This document shows positions 1 to 8,037 of a DNA stretch of 64,000 bases, piece by piece. The DNA is taken from contig NZ_BAABGY010000009.1 of NCBI RefSeq assembly GCF_039541815.1, positions 186,001-250,000 on the forward strand, given 5' to 3'. The position numbers were made by a program, and so were the translations under genes. Numbering within the stretch: the first letter of the stretch is position 1; each line of letters begins with the position of its first letter. Origin of the DNA: Flavisolibacter amylovorans (GTDB taxonomy: Bacteria; Bacteroidota; Bacteroidia; Chitinophagales; Chitinophagaceae). The notes below the pieces were generated by a model, which was not told where the DNA came from, ran no database searches, and saw nothing but the letters and a program-made list of their open reading frames with translations.

Positions 1-1
1 G

Positions 2-124
2 CTCGGCGAAGGCTCCTGGGCCGTTGCGTTCGACCACAACGGCCGCTACCTGAAGCGCGACCTCCGGCATACGTCGGTGCAGGTGCCTGCTTACAGCGCG
101 GTGATCCTTTCCCAGGGCAAGTAG
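2..124 (+). CDS. C-terminal fragment, probable glycoside hydrolase (GH13-like C-terminal domain)
   Basis: Only the last 40 codons are present; the gene enters from the left edge and stops with TAG. The residues include a Trp-Ala-Val-Ala-Phe-Asp stretch and end in VQVPAYSAVILSQGK. That ending resembles the last strands of the C-terminal beta-sandwich of alpha-amylase or branching-enzyme type GH13 proteins, which commonly finish with a Val-Pro-Pro/Ala-Tyr-Ser-Ala-like strand. A sugar-metabolism neighbour (the GT20 gene at 1738-3966) fits but does not prove this. The catalytic domain is outside the window, so the assignment is tentative. Confidence 0.4.
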   Translation, partial: LGEGSWAVAFDHNGRYLKRDLRHTSVQVPAYSAVILSQGK

Positions 125-129
125 AACGG

Positions 130-357
130 GTATTGGTCTATTTGTCTATTGGTAAAAAGTAAAGCCTGATAACACGAAGAAACGTACGGCCTGAAACAGA
201 TCTGAGATCAATACATCGGAGATCTGAACTCAAGGCAAGTACGTAGAAGAAGTGTTTATCGGTCTGTTTGATCAACGATACATCGTACGGCCTGATAACA
301 TTAGGAGCCCTTCGACCTGAAACACATCTGCGATCATTACATCTGACAGCTGAGATC
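130..357. repeat. Gene-free stretch with two intergenic word-repeat families and an internal duplication
   Basis: Bases 130-155 carry the 'TATTGGTCTATTTGTCTATT' word family, also found near 27488, 40035, 49813, 56232 and 60667. Two diverged direct copies of about 68 bases follow, roughly 163-231 and 290-357. Both contain 'CCTGATAACA', then a 'GACCTGAAACA' or 'GGCCTGAAACA' block, then 'ATCTGAGATC'-type words. No coding potential is evident; short open frames here are repeats read through. Confidence 0.6.
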
Positions 358-385
358 AAAAAGCCCCGCATCAGCGGGGCTTTTT
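358..385. terminator. Bidirectional intrinsic terminator
   Basis: AAAAA-GCCCCGC-ATCA-GCGGGGC-TTTTT forms a perfect 7-bp GC stem flanked by an A-run and a T-run. It can therefore act on both strands, for the gene ending at 124 and for the oxidoreductase whose stop codon overlaps its right edge. Confidence 0.85.
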
Positions 386-1398
386 CATTGGGGCTTTTTG
401 AGTGTGGCAAAGAGCTCGATGGAGCGGAGCACGTCGGCGTGGGCGATGGGACCGATGCTCATCTGGGCGAGGAAGCGGGTGTGCCCGAACAGCTCCTGCT
501 GGTAGGCGATCTTATCGGCGACCTCCTGTGGTGAGCCTACGAGGAGCGCGCCTTTGGGACCGCAGGACGCGTCGAACTGGGCGCGGCTCATGGGTGGCCA
601 GCCGCGCTCACGCCCGATGCGCCGCATCACCTCTGCATAGGGCGGCCAGAAAATATCCCGCGCTTTCTGCGAGGTTTCGGCCAGGAAGCAATGCGAGTTG
701 ATCCCCACCTGCAGCTGCGCGGTATCGTGGCCGGACTTTTCATACACTTCCTTGTACAACCGGATGTGCGGGGCGAACTGCGCGGGCTGTCCGCCGATGA
801 TGGCAAGGGCAAGCGGCAGCCCGTACTCACCGGCGCGCACGATCGACTCGGGCGTGCCGCCAACCGCGATCCAAACAGGGAGGGGGCGCTGCACAGGGCG
901 GGGCCAGACGCCACGCTCCCGGATGGTTTGCGCGTGCGTTCCCTTCCAGCTGACCATCGTTTGCTTCCGGATCTCCAACAGAAGGTCAAGCTTTTCGGAG
1001 AAGAGCGCATCGTACAGGTCAAGGTCGTAGCCGAAGAGCGGAAACGATTCGATGAAGGAGCCGCGGCCTGCCATGAGCTCGGTGCGTCCGTTCGACAGTA
1101 GATCTACGGTGGCAAACTGCTGGAAGACACGTACCGGGTCGTCGGAGGAGAGTACGGTGACGGCGCTCGTCAGGCGGATCTGCTTCGTTTGCACCGCAGC
1201 TGCCGCCAGCACGGTGGCTGGCGCCGATACGGCGTAGTCGGGACGGTGGTGTTCGCCAACACCGAACACGTCGAGCCCCGCTTCATCGGCCACCCGTATT
1301 TCTTCGAGAAGATCGCGCAGGCGTTGCTGTGGGGATAGGTGCGCGCCGGTGTCGGGGTGCGTGCCGACGTCGCCGAAGGAGTAAAGGCCTAATTGCAT
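385..1398 (-). CDS. LLM class flavin-dependent oxidoreductase (luciferase-like monooxygenase)
   Basis: The 337-residue product is a single luciferase-like TIM-barrel domain, starting MQLGLYSFGDVGTHPDTG. It has the family features DEAGLDVFGVGEHHRPDYAVSAP near residues 45-65, AVTVLSSDDPVRVFQQFATVDLLSNGR (the strand and phosphate-binding region for FMN), and the GRGSFIESFPLFGYD segment. These enzymes use reduced FMN or F420 to oxidise small substrates; this substrate cannot be read from sequence. The open frame extends 42 codons further upstream, but that part runs through a dispersed palindromic repeat, so the ATG at 1396-1398 was chosen. A related but distinct LLM protein lies at 7039-8037. 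Confidence 0.88.
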   Translation of the reverse strand: MQLGLYSFGDVGTHPDTGAHLSPQQRLRDLLEEIRVADEAGLDVFGVGEHHRPDYAVSAPATVLAAAAVQTKQIRLTSAVTVLSSDDPVRVFQQFATVDLLSNGRTELMAGRGSFIESFPLFGYDLDLYDALFSEKLDLLLEIRKQTMVSWKGTHAQTIRERGVWPRPVQRPLPVWIAVGGTPESIVRAGEYGLPLALAIIGGQPAQFAPHIRLYKEVYEKSGHDTAQLQVGINSHCFLAETSQKARDIFWPPYAEVMRRIGRERGWPPMSRAQFDASCGPKGALLVGSPQEVADKIAYQQELFGHTRFLAQMSIGPIAHADVLRSIELFATLKKPQ

Positions 1399-1737
1399 AC
1401 GTTCAAAGCTACGCACGGCCCCTGTCCCCCAAAGGGGAACTTTGTTCGGAAATTCTTTTCGCAACCGGGCACCCCTGTCCCAGGGGGGGGACTTAGATCG
1501 CAGTGTTTGCACCTTTACAGCCATTGCTTCACATCGTAAGTATAATTAAGCCGTACCATGGGTTTGTGCGCACGCGGGAATTAGCGGGCAAAAAACTGCT
1601 TCGCGTAAATAAACCAGATATCCAGTTTGGTAAAGAATCAAAACCTAATGGACACTTGCCCGAACACAAATCTGAAATCACAAATCACACATCACAAATC
1701 CCATCTGAGATCCTCGATCACAGGTCGGAGATGCTCT
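1399..1737. repeat. Gene-free stretch with two palindromic C-run repeats and a GATC/ATCTGA word array
   Basis: Two copies of the 'CCCCTGTCCCCCAAAGGGG' dispersed element occur at 1417-1443 and 1468-1496. Bases 1664-1733 carry the 'AAATCTGAAATCACAAATC / ATCTGAGATC' word family. Nothing convincingly coding is seen; the plus-strand open frames are repeat read-through. The stretch also has to hold the promoter of the leftward oxidoreductase, but no clear -7 box stands out. Confidence 0.6.
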
Positions 1738-3966
1738 TTATCCGTTGATCGCGGCCATCGACTTCAGGATGTCGGCCGCCCAGGCGTATACGTTTTTGCG
1801 CATGACGGTGCGGCGCAGGCCGCTCATCGTTTGCTGCTGGCGGGCTTCGGGCATCTCGAGTGCCTCGTAGATGGCCGCCGCACTGCCTTCGGTGTCGTAG
1901 GGGTTCACGATGAGCGCGCCGTGAAGGTCGTGGGCGGCACCCGCAAACTGGCTCAGGATCAGCACGCCGTCGTTGTGCTGCCGCGTGGCGATGAATTCCT
2001 TGGCCACGAGGTTCATTCCGTCGTGAAGCGAGGTGACGAGGCAGAATTTCGCGGCCTGGTAGAAGGGCAGGATTTCTTCGTGGCTGTGGTGCTTCTTGAG
2101 GAGCAGGATGGGCTGCCAACCTTTCGTCTTCAGCTTGAAGTTGATGCGCTCGGCCTCGGCGTCCACGGCACTGATGGTGTCGGAGTAGCTTTTTAGCAGC
2201 GACCGGCTCGGCGCGCCGATCTGCACGAAGGTGAAGCGTCCGATGTACTCGGGATGCTGGGCGAAGAAGCGCTCCACGGCAAGGAACTTCTCGGTTAGAC
2301 CCTTGGTGTAGTCGATGCGGTCCACGCCAATGCCGAAGCTTTCGGCGCTGATGCCATATTGCCGCAGCAATTCGGTGGCTTCGGTGCGGGCGGGGCCCGA
2401 CTCTGCCTCGAGGTCTTTGAGTGTAAAGGCGATGCTGATGGGAAAAGGCTTCACTTGCGTCAGCCGCGAGCCGATCTTGACGGCGAAATGCTCCCAGATC
2501 ACCCGCGACTCCAGCGACCCGTTGACCGTTTCGAGGAAATTGTTGCAATGGTACTGTGTATGGAAGCCCACCAGGTCGGCGCCCAGCATGCCCAGGAGCA
2601 GTTCTTTCTCCCAGGGACAAATGCCGAACGATTCCGGATTGGGCCAGGGGATGTGCCAGAAGATGGCGACGCGCGCATCGGGACGCCGCTCCTTGATGAG
2701 GCGCGGCAGCAACGCGAAGTGGTAATCCTGTACCAGGATAAACGGCTCCACTTCACCTTCGATCTCCTCGAGCACGGCGGCGGCATACTGCTCGTTCACG
2801 GCGCAATAGTGCTCCCAGTCTTCCTTGCGGAAGACAGGCCTGGTATGTGCGATGTGGCACAGGGGCCAGAGTCCCTCGTTGGAGAAGCCATAGTAGAAAT
2901 GCTGTTCCTGCTCCTTCGTGATCCAGATTCGGCGCAGCGTGTATTTACCCTCCCCGGGCGGCACCAGCACCTTATCGTGCGCGTCTACCGTCTCACGGTC
3001 GGCATCTCCGGAGCCTGAGGCGATCCAAAGGCCACCGCAGGCCTTGAGAATAGGCTCCAGCGCCGTAACCATACCACTCGCGGGCATGATGCATTTAATT
3101 TCCTTGCCCTGCCGGATGTGCATGTAGGGCTCCCGGTTCGACACCACGATCAGCTTTCGGTTGCGCAGGAGGTGGCGCATCTCTTCGTTGAGGCGCTCGG
3201 GTGTCCATACGGCTTCGGCGGAGGTGCGGAGGCGTGCCTCCTCGCGTGCCTGTGCCTGTGCCTCGCGCATCGCGTGGGCGATGCCGGTGATCTCCTGGTA
3301 GAGGGGAGAGAGAAACGAGTTGGGTGCCGTTTGCTGCAGTTCCGATACGTTGCCCTGGCGGGCGGCGCGCACCCAGGCTATGACGCGGTTCACCGGCAGC
3401 AGCACGCCGCGCCGCACGATCAGGAGGGTCACCACCGAGATGAGGAGCGCCTGGATGAACCAGCGGGCGAAGTTGCGCATCCAGATGCTGTTGATGATCC
3501 GGTCGATGTAGGAAGCGTCGGTGTAGTAGGCGATAGCAATGGGTGGGAGCGAGTCGCGGCGCACTACCTTGATGTATTCGAACAGCGAGCCCCTGCCTCC
3601 TTCGGTGAGGCGGGTGAGCGAGGAGTCGGCGCTCAGGGCAAGGTCGATATGATCGCTGCCGGGTGTGGAAACCGGGATGGTGGGGGGCTTGAGCGGGAGC
3701 ATGCTGTCGGGGCGGTGGTACAGGAGTACGGCCTCGAAGGAGTACGCCCCGGCCAGCGAGTCGGCACGGTCCTGCAGCACGCTGTCGCGAAGCGCGAGGC
3801 TGTCGAGGTGGAGGCGGTAGAATTCGTCGCCGTTGCGCACGGCGCGCGCCTGCAGCTCAGTGTTCAGCTTTTCGCGCTCTGAGGAGATCTGGAAGGCGGT
3901 GAAGCCGAGGGCAACCAGTCCCACGGCAACGATGATTGCCAATACCAGCGCCAGGTTGATCTTCAT
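1738..3966 (-). CDS. Membrane-anchored HAMP-GT20 fusion, trehalose-6-phosphate synthase-like
   Basis: The 742-residue protein has two parts. Residues 5-26 are a membrane helix, 27-165 an extracytoplasmic region, 168-186 a second helix, and about 187-240 a HAMP-like linker. This is the layout of a chemoreceptor or sensor-kinase input module. Residues about 271-740 are a glycosyltransferase family 20 domain with VSNREP (275-280), DLVGFHTQYHCNNF, DRIDYTKGL and DGMNLVAKEF, which bind UDP-glucose and glucose 6-phosphate in OtsA. The usual OtsA is about 450-480 residues and soluble, so the N-terminal third is extra. No OtsB phosphatase domain is present or adjacent. The reaction is probably trehalose-6-phosphate synthesis, but glucosylglycerol-phosphate synthase is a close alternative. 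Control of the enzyme by an envelope signal is inference. Confidence 0.82.
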   Translation of the reverse strand: MKINLALVLAIIVAVGLVALGFTAFQISSEREKLNTELQARAVRNGDEFYRLHLDSLALRDSVLQDRADSLAGAYSFEAVLLYHRPDSMLPLKPPTIPVSTPGSDHIDLALSADSSLTRLTEGGRGSLFEYIKVVRRDSLPPIAIAYYTDASYIDRIINSIWMRNFARWFIQALLISVVTLLIVRRGVLLPVNRVIAWVRAARQGNVSELQQTAPNSFLSPLYQEITGIAHAMREAQAQAREEARLRTSAEAVWTPERLNEEMRHLLRNRKLIVVSNREPYMHIRQGKEIKCIMPASGMVTALEPILKACGGLWIASGSGDADRETVDAHDKVLVPPGEGKYTLRRIWITKEQEQHFYYGFSNEGLWPLCHIAHTRPVFRKEDWEHYCAVNEQYAAAVLEEIEGEVEPFILVQDYHFALLPRLIKERRPDARVAIFWHIPWPNPESFGICPWEKELLLGMLGADLVGFHTQYHCNNFLETVNGSLESRVIWEHFAVKIGSRLTQVKPFPISIAFTLKDLEAESGPARTEATELLRQYGISAESFGIGVDRIDYTKGLTEKFLAVERFFAQHPEYIGRFTFVQIGAPSRSLLKSYSDTISAVDAEAERINFKLKTKGWQPILLLKKHHSHEEILPFYQAAKFCLVTSLHDGMNLVAKEFIATRQHNDGVLILSQFAGAAHDLHGALIVNPYDTEGSAAAIYEALEMPEARQQQTMSGLRRTVMRKNVYAWAADILKSMAAING

Positions 3967-4313
3967 GCTACACGGTTTGCTTGGCTCAAAGTTCCAGCGA
4001 GGCCGTTGCAGCAGGTGTTAAGGAGGATTAGAAGGCAATTATGAGGATGTTAGAATGATATTAGCGGCCCCCTGTCCCCCCAAGGGGGCACATAGGTGAA
4101 GCATTCGTTCCGGTAGCAATCCTGTTGCAGGTTACAGAACCCCGTCTGCCTATCGTCGCATTGCCGCCTGCATTGGAGTACCTCTCTGACACTCGCTCTC
4201 GTGATAAAAGGGCGTCGTAAGTGCATCGCTGGCTTCTCCCTCGGCCACTGTCCGGGTGGAATGAATGTTCTAATCGGAAGGGATCCGAGTTTCGATAGTT
4301 GAGATCAGATATC
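3967..4313. other. Gene-free stretch with one dispersed palindromic repeat
   Basis: Bases 4065-4095 hold a copy of the 'GGCCCCCTGTCCCCCCAAGG' element. The remainder shows no coding signal; an 84-codon minus-strand frame here runs through the repeat and has no recognisable domain. The last part (4285-4313) has GATC-type words. Confidence 0.5.
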
Positions 4314-4340
4314 AAAAGTCCCGCGTCAGCGGGACCTTTT
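4314..4340. terminator. Intrinsic terminator downstream of the RNA helicase
   Basis: AAAA-GTCCCGC-GTCA-GCGGGAC-CTTTT is a perfect 7-bp stem. It lies beyond the leftward helicase stop codon at 4405. Immediately to its right (4341-4385) are 'CTTAGCGAATACCTTAGC' words that recur near 56264. Confidence 0.8.
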
Positions 4341-4404
4341 CTTAGCGAATACCTTAGCCTCTTCTTTTCTTAGCGGTAAGAATCACTTCTTTCCCTTCGA
4401 TGAC

Positions 4405-5733
4405 TTATTTCGCGATATCGATCTTCATCTTCCTGCCCTTCAGCTTATGGTCTTTGATGGCCATGAGCACGGCGCTGGCCTTGCTTCTGCGGATGGCTAC
4501 GAAGGAGAAGAAATCCTTCACCTCGATGAGGCCGATGTCTTCGGATTTGAGCTCCCCCTTCTGCGCGAAGAAGCCCACGATGTCAATCTTGTTCACCTTG
4601 TCTTTTTTGCCGGCGCCCACAAAGAAGGTGGTCCATTTGGGCTTCTCGGGCAGGCCCATGTCGGTACGTATTTCTACGGGCTCCACGGGAGCGGTGATGT
4701 AGGCGGGCACTTTCTCTTCCGGACCGAGGATGAGGATGGCGGTACCGGAGGCGTCCATACGGGCGGTGCGGCCGTTGCGGTGCGTAAAGGAATCTTCGGT
4801 GGGAGGGAGGTGGTAGTGGATGATGGCGCGGATGTGCGGGATGTCGAGACCGCGCGCAGCAAGGTCGGTGGTGACGAGGAAGGAAGCCGAGCCGTTGCGG
4901 AACTTGGCGAGGGCCACTTCGCGGTCGCGCTGCTCCATGGCGCCGTGGTACCACACGTGCGAGATGCTTTTCTCGGTGAGGAAGGCGCCGGTGCGCTCCA
5001 CGCTCTCGCGGTGGTTGCAGAAGATGATGGCCGGCCCGCGGCCCAGGTTGCAGAGGAGGGCGAACAGGGTCTCGAGCTTGTCGGCCTCCGTCGACGTTAC
5101 CGACTGCAGCAGGAGGGCGTCTTTTGCCTCGCCGTCCTCAGGCAGGAAGTCGAGCGTATGGAGGTCCGTGGCGCCCACGAAGTCGGGCACCTCTTCGGCA
5201 CGTGTGGCCGAGGTAAGATAGCGGCGCTCCAGCGAAGGGATCGAGCGCACGATGAACTCGAGCTCCTCGCGGAAGCCGAGCTCGAGCGATTTGTCGAACT
5301 CGTCGAGCACGAGGGTGTGGATGCCTTCGGGCTTGATGTTTTCGCGGCGCAGGTGGTCGCCGATGCGGCCGGGGGTGCCTACGATGAGTGCAGGGGCCTC
5401 TGTGAGGCTTTGCTCTTCGATCTCGCGCTTATGCCCCCCGTAGGTGGCCGTGACCTTGAAGCCCGTGCGGAGCTTGCGGTACACCTCCTCGATCTGCAGC
5501 GCCAGTTCGCGCGAGGGCACCACGATGAGGGCCTGCGTGCCCTTCTTGCCTTTTTCGAGCGTGCGCACGAGGGGGAGCAGGAAGGCGAGGGTTTTGCCGG
5601 AGCCGGTGGGCGACAGCAGCTCCACATGGGGGTGCTCCTCCGTAGCGGCGAGCATGGCCTCCTGCATGGGGTTGAGGGCGTCGATGCCGGCGGCGGCGAC
5701 AAGGGAAGGAAGGTCGAAAGCGGGTTGAGACAT
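4405..5733 (-). CDS. DEAD-box family ATP-dependent RNA helicase, DbpA-like
   Basis: The 442-residue product carries the ordered helicase motifs SPTGSGKT (Walker A), VVPSRELALQ (Ia), TPGR (Ib), LDEFDK (motif II), SATR (III), LVTTDLAARGLDIP (V) and HRNGRTAR (VI). The C-terminal 70 residues (KIDIVGFFAQKGELKSEDIG onward) match the small RNA-binding domain of DbpA-type helicases, which help ribosome assembly by remodelling rRNA. Motif II reads Asp-Glu-Phe-Asp rather than DEAD. The ATG at 5731-5733 gives the normal N-terminus MSQPAFDLPSLV; the frame upstream of it is non-homologous. Confidence 0.9.
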   Translation of the reverse strand: MSQPAFDLPSLVAAAGIDALNPMQEAMLAATEEHPHVELLSPTGSGKTLAFLLPLVRTLEKGKKGTQALIVVPSRELALQIEEVYRKLRTGFKVTATYGGHKREIEEQSLTEAPALIVGTPGRIGDHLRRENIKPEGIHTLVLDEFDKSLELGFREELEFIVRSIPSLERRYLTSATRAEEVPDFVGATDLHTLDFLPEDGEAKDALLLQSVTSTEADKLETLFALLCNLGRGPAIIFCNHRESVERTGAFLTEKSISHVWYHGAMEQRDREVALAKFRNGSASFLVTTDLAARGLDIPHIRAIIHYHLPPTEDSFTHRNGRTARMDASGTAILILGPEEKVPAYITAPVEPVEIRTDMGLPEKPKWTTFFVGAGKKDKVNKIDIVGFFAQKGELKSEDIGLIEVKDFFSFVAIRRSKASAVLMAIKDHKLKGRKMKIDIAK

Positions 5734-5877
5734 GGGGCAAAGGTAGCGGAAAGGGTTTTGGGAGGTTTTGCAGGGTTTTGATGGTTTGACCTGGCCGGTC
5801 CGAGTGCGTCGCAAGTCGGGTCATTGGTTCGTTCCCAAAGCATTGGGTGGCTCCGCCCGCTGCCGTATCTTGCCCCT

Positions 5878-6315
5878 ATGTTCCGCACCCGCTCCCTCCT
5901 GTTTTCGTTTCTTGCCTTTATCGCCGGCATCGGTGCTTCCTCGCTGTTGGCGGCAGCCGGTTTCGTGCTCCTCACCCGAGGCCTCGGCTGGGACGAAGCG
6001 CGGATGGAAACGAACTCCGGCTGGGCAGCCTCCTGCGCCATCATGCTGGCGGGCCTCGCGGGCGGTGGCGCCCTCGGCGCCCTCGTGGCGCCCCGGTGGA
6101 CGGTGGCCGGGTCGCAAAGCGTTTTCTACGTGGTGCTGATCGCCATAACCTATGGGTTCAATACGGCAGAGCCCGGCGAGTGGATAGGGATTTATGCGTT
6201 GGTCATCGCCGGTCCCCTGCTCGGGCACTGGCCCGTATGGCGCCGCCAACGCCGCCGCCTGCAGGCGGCGGCCCCGCCGCAGGACTTCACCTTCGAGCAC
6301 ACTCCCCGCCCGTAG
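5878..6315 (+). CDS. Small multi-pass membrane protein, unknown function
   Basis: The 145-residue product starts at the ATG 5878, just after TATCTTGC, which resembles a Bacteroidota -7 box. About four hydrophobic helices are visible (residues roughly 6-28, 50-70, 80-97 and 104-120), followed by a short basic tail (RRQRRRLQ). No known domain is recognised. The next gene encodes a similar-sized membrane protein; both have an Ala-rich helix ending in Gly-Pro-Leu-Leu-Gly before a basic tail, so they may be diverged paralogues. Confidence 0.6.
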   Translation: MFRTRSLLFSFLAFIAGIGASSLLAAAGFVLLTRGLGWDEARMETNSGWAASCAIMLAGLAGGGALGALVAPRWTVAGSQSVFYVVLIAITYGFNTAEPGEWIGIYALVIAGPLLGHWPVWRRQRRRLQAAAPPQDFTFEHTPRP

Positions 6316-6428
6316 ATCTACGGTCGGCGCCCGCTGCGAGTCGGTGGCTCCACCCGCCCAGCTCCATTGCACCGATCCCCTAAACCCCCTAAACCTCCTT
6401 TTCCCCCGCTTGCCGTAACTTCCGGGTC

Positions 6429-6872
6429 ATGTCCGCTCGTCGCGATAGATTGTATTCGCGCCTCTTCCGGCAGGGAGGGGTGGCGGTGTTCGTGGGGCTC
6501 CTGGTAGCCGTGCTTTCCTTTGTCGCCCTGGTGCTCCTGTCGCCCGATGACGGCTGGCTGGCAACGCTGCCGCCTGTTCTGCAGGTACCGCTTTGGCTTG
6601 CGCTGCGTCAGGGCGCCTTTCTCGTGGCGGCCCTTGCCGGCGGAATCGCTACCGCCCTTCTCTGGCCGCGCCGCACGGCCGCCTGGGTCCTCGCCGCTGT
6701 GCTTCTTGCGGCCTATGCCGCGCTCTCCTTCTTCGTCGGGCGTTGGCCCCTTTACACCCAGCTCATCGCCTTTGCCGGCCTCGCCGCAGGACCCCTCCTC
6801 GGGAACCTCGTCGTGCAACGCCTCCGCCTCCGTCGCGCCCGTCGTAGAAAAGAGTGCTTCTCGTGGGAATAA
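6429..6872 (+). CDS. Small multi-pass membrane protein, possible paralogue of the preceding gene
   Basis: The 147-residue product begins MSARRDRLYSRLFRQGG and has about four hydrophobic helices. The last ends in FAGLAAGPLLGNLVVQRLRLRRARRR, parallel to the end of the gene at 5878-6315. It lies 113 bases downstream of that gene on the same strand, and the two may be co-transcribed. Function is unknown. The high-GC context makes shadow frames common, but hydrophobicity, start position and spacing support this reading. Confidence 0.55.
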   Translation: MSARRDRLYSRLFRQGGVAVFVGLLVAVLSFVALVLLSPDDGWLATLPPVLQVPLWLALRQGAFLVAALAGGIATALLWPRRTAAWVLAAVLLAAYAALSFFVGRWPLYTQLIAFAGLAAGPLLGNLVVQRLRLRRARRRKECFSWE

Positions 6873-7024
6873 GGCAAACAGGTGTCCGCTTGCCCGCCAC
6901 TCCTTTCTCCTTTCTTATTTCGTGTGGATGCAGCTTTCAGGAAGAACGCCAAGGCTATTAGCCTTTGATTTTTGACTTTCCAATCGGAAAAGTGAAATGA
7001 CTGTTCCGTGATATGCCCCCTCAG

Positions 7025-7032
7025 TAGCTTTG
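7025..7032 (+). promoter_or_regulatory. Bacteroidota -7 box (TAGCTTTG)
   Basis: TAGCTTTG matches the TAnnTTTG consensus of the Bacteroidota primary sigma factor. It lies 6 bases before the ATG at 7039, so the transcript would have a very short leader or none. Confidence 0.6.
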
Positions 7033-7038
7033 CACTTC

Positions 7039-8037
7039 ATGCAACCTATGTCCTCGCCCATCCCGCTTTCCGTACTTGATCTCGCTACCATCGTGCAGGG
7101 CGCCGATGCGGCCGATGCCTTCCGCCGCAGCGTGGCCCTCGCGCAGGCGGCTGAGCGCTTCGGGTACACCCGCTACTGGTTTGCCGAGCACCACAATATG
7201 GAGAGCGTAGCCTCCGCTGCCACCAGCGTGCTCATCGGTCACGTGGCCGCGCAGACGTCGGCCATCCGCGTGGGCGCCGGCGGCATCATGCTGCCCAACC
7301 ACGCCCCGCTCCTCATCGCCGAGCAGTTTGGCACTCTTGCCGCGCTGCATCCCGGCCGCATCGACCTCGGCCTCGGCCGCGCGCCCGGCACCGACCCGGT
7401 GACCTCGCACGCCCTCCGCCGGAGCCTGCAGGGCGCCGACGATTTTCCCCGCGATGTGCAGGAACTGCTCGCCTACCTCGCTCCGCGCGACGCCTCGGCA
7501 CGCGTGCGTGCGATCCCGGGCGAGGGTTCGGAGGTGCCGGTGTGGATCCTCGGCTCCAGCACCTACGGCGCGCAGCTCGCAGCGGTGCTTGGACTGCCGT
7601 TCGCCTTTGCGTCGCATTTCGCGCCAACCCACCTGCAGGAGGCACTGTATATCTACAGGGAGCGGTTCCGCGCCTCGCGCTACCTCGCTGCGCCCTATGC
7701 GCTGGCCTGCGTCAACGCCCTGGCGGCCGGCACCGATGCCGAAGCGCAGCACCTCGCCACGTCCTTCTACCGCCTGATCCTCGGCCTCGTGCGCAACCAC
7801 CGCCAGCCGCTGGCTCCACCCGTGGTTTCAATGGACGGTCACTGGAACGATGCGGAGCGCGCCGCCGTGCAGCACATGGCCCGCTATGCCTTCGTGGGTA
7901 GCGCCGCCACCGTGAAGGAGGGACTGGACGACTTCATCGCCGAAACGGGCGTGCAGGAGGTCATGATCACCACTAACACCTTCGACCTCGATGCGCGCAT
8001 CCGGTCGTATGAGTTGATCGCGGGAATAATGGGGTAA
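7039..8037 (+). CDS. LLM class flavin-dependent oxidoreductase, MsnO8-like
   Basis: The 332-residue protein is a luciferase-like monooxygenase domain: SSPIPLSVLDLATI at the start, RYWFAEHHNMESVASAATSVLIGHVA, IRVGAGGIMLPNHAPLLIAEQFGTLAALHPGRIDLGLGRAPGTD, and a C-terminal VGSAATVKEGLDDF segment. This pattern is typical of the YhbW/MsnO8 subgroup, whose members use reduced flavin; the substrate is unknown. The frame can be extended 3 codons to a TTG at 7030 inside the -7 box, which is unlikely; ATG 7048 is an equally good alternative start. Word repeats begin right at the 3' end, overlapping the last codons. Confidence 0.88.
   Translation: MQPMSSPIPLSVLDLATIVQGADAADAFRRSVALAQAAERFGYTRYWFAEHHNMESVASAATSVLIGHVAAQTSAIRVGAGGIMLPNHAPLLIAEQFGTLAALHPGRIDLGLGRAPGTDPVTSHALRRSLQGADDFPRDVQELLAYLAPRDASARVRAIPGEGSEVPVWILGSSTYGAQLAAVLGLPFAFASHFAPTHLQEALYIYRERFRASRYLAAPYALACVNALAAGTDAEAQHLATSFYRLILGLVRNHRQPLAPPVVSMDGHWNDAERAAVQHMARYAFVGSAATVKEGLDDFIAETGVQEVMITTNTFDLDARIRSYELIAGIMG

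Noticed and set aside
4061..4315. 84-codon minus-strand frame between otsA-like and helicase genes
   Set aside because: It runs through a dispersed palindromic repeat and lacks any domain.
4447..5781. 444-codon plus-strand frame over the RNA helicase
   Set aside because: It is exactly antisense to a clear DEAD-type helicase; high GC leaves few stops in the opposite frame. It has no domain.
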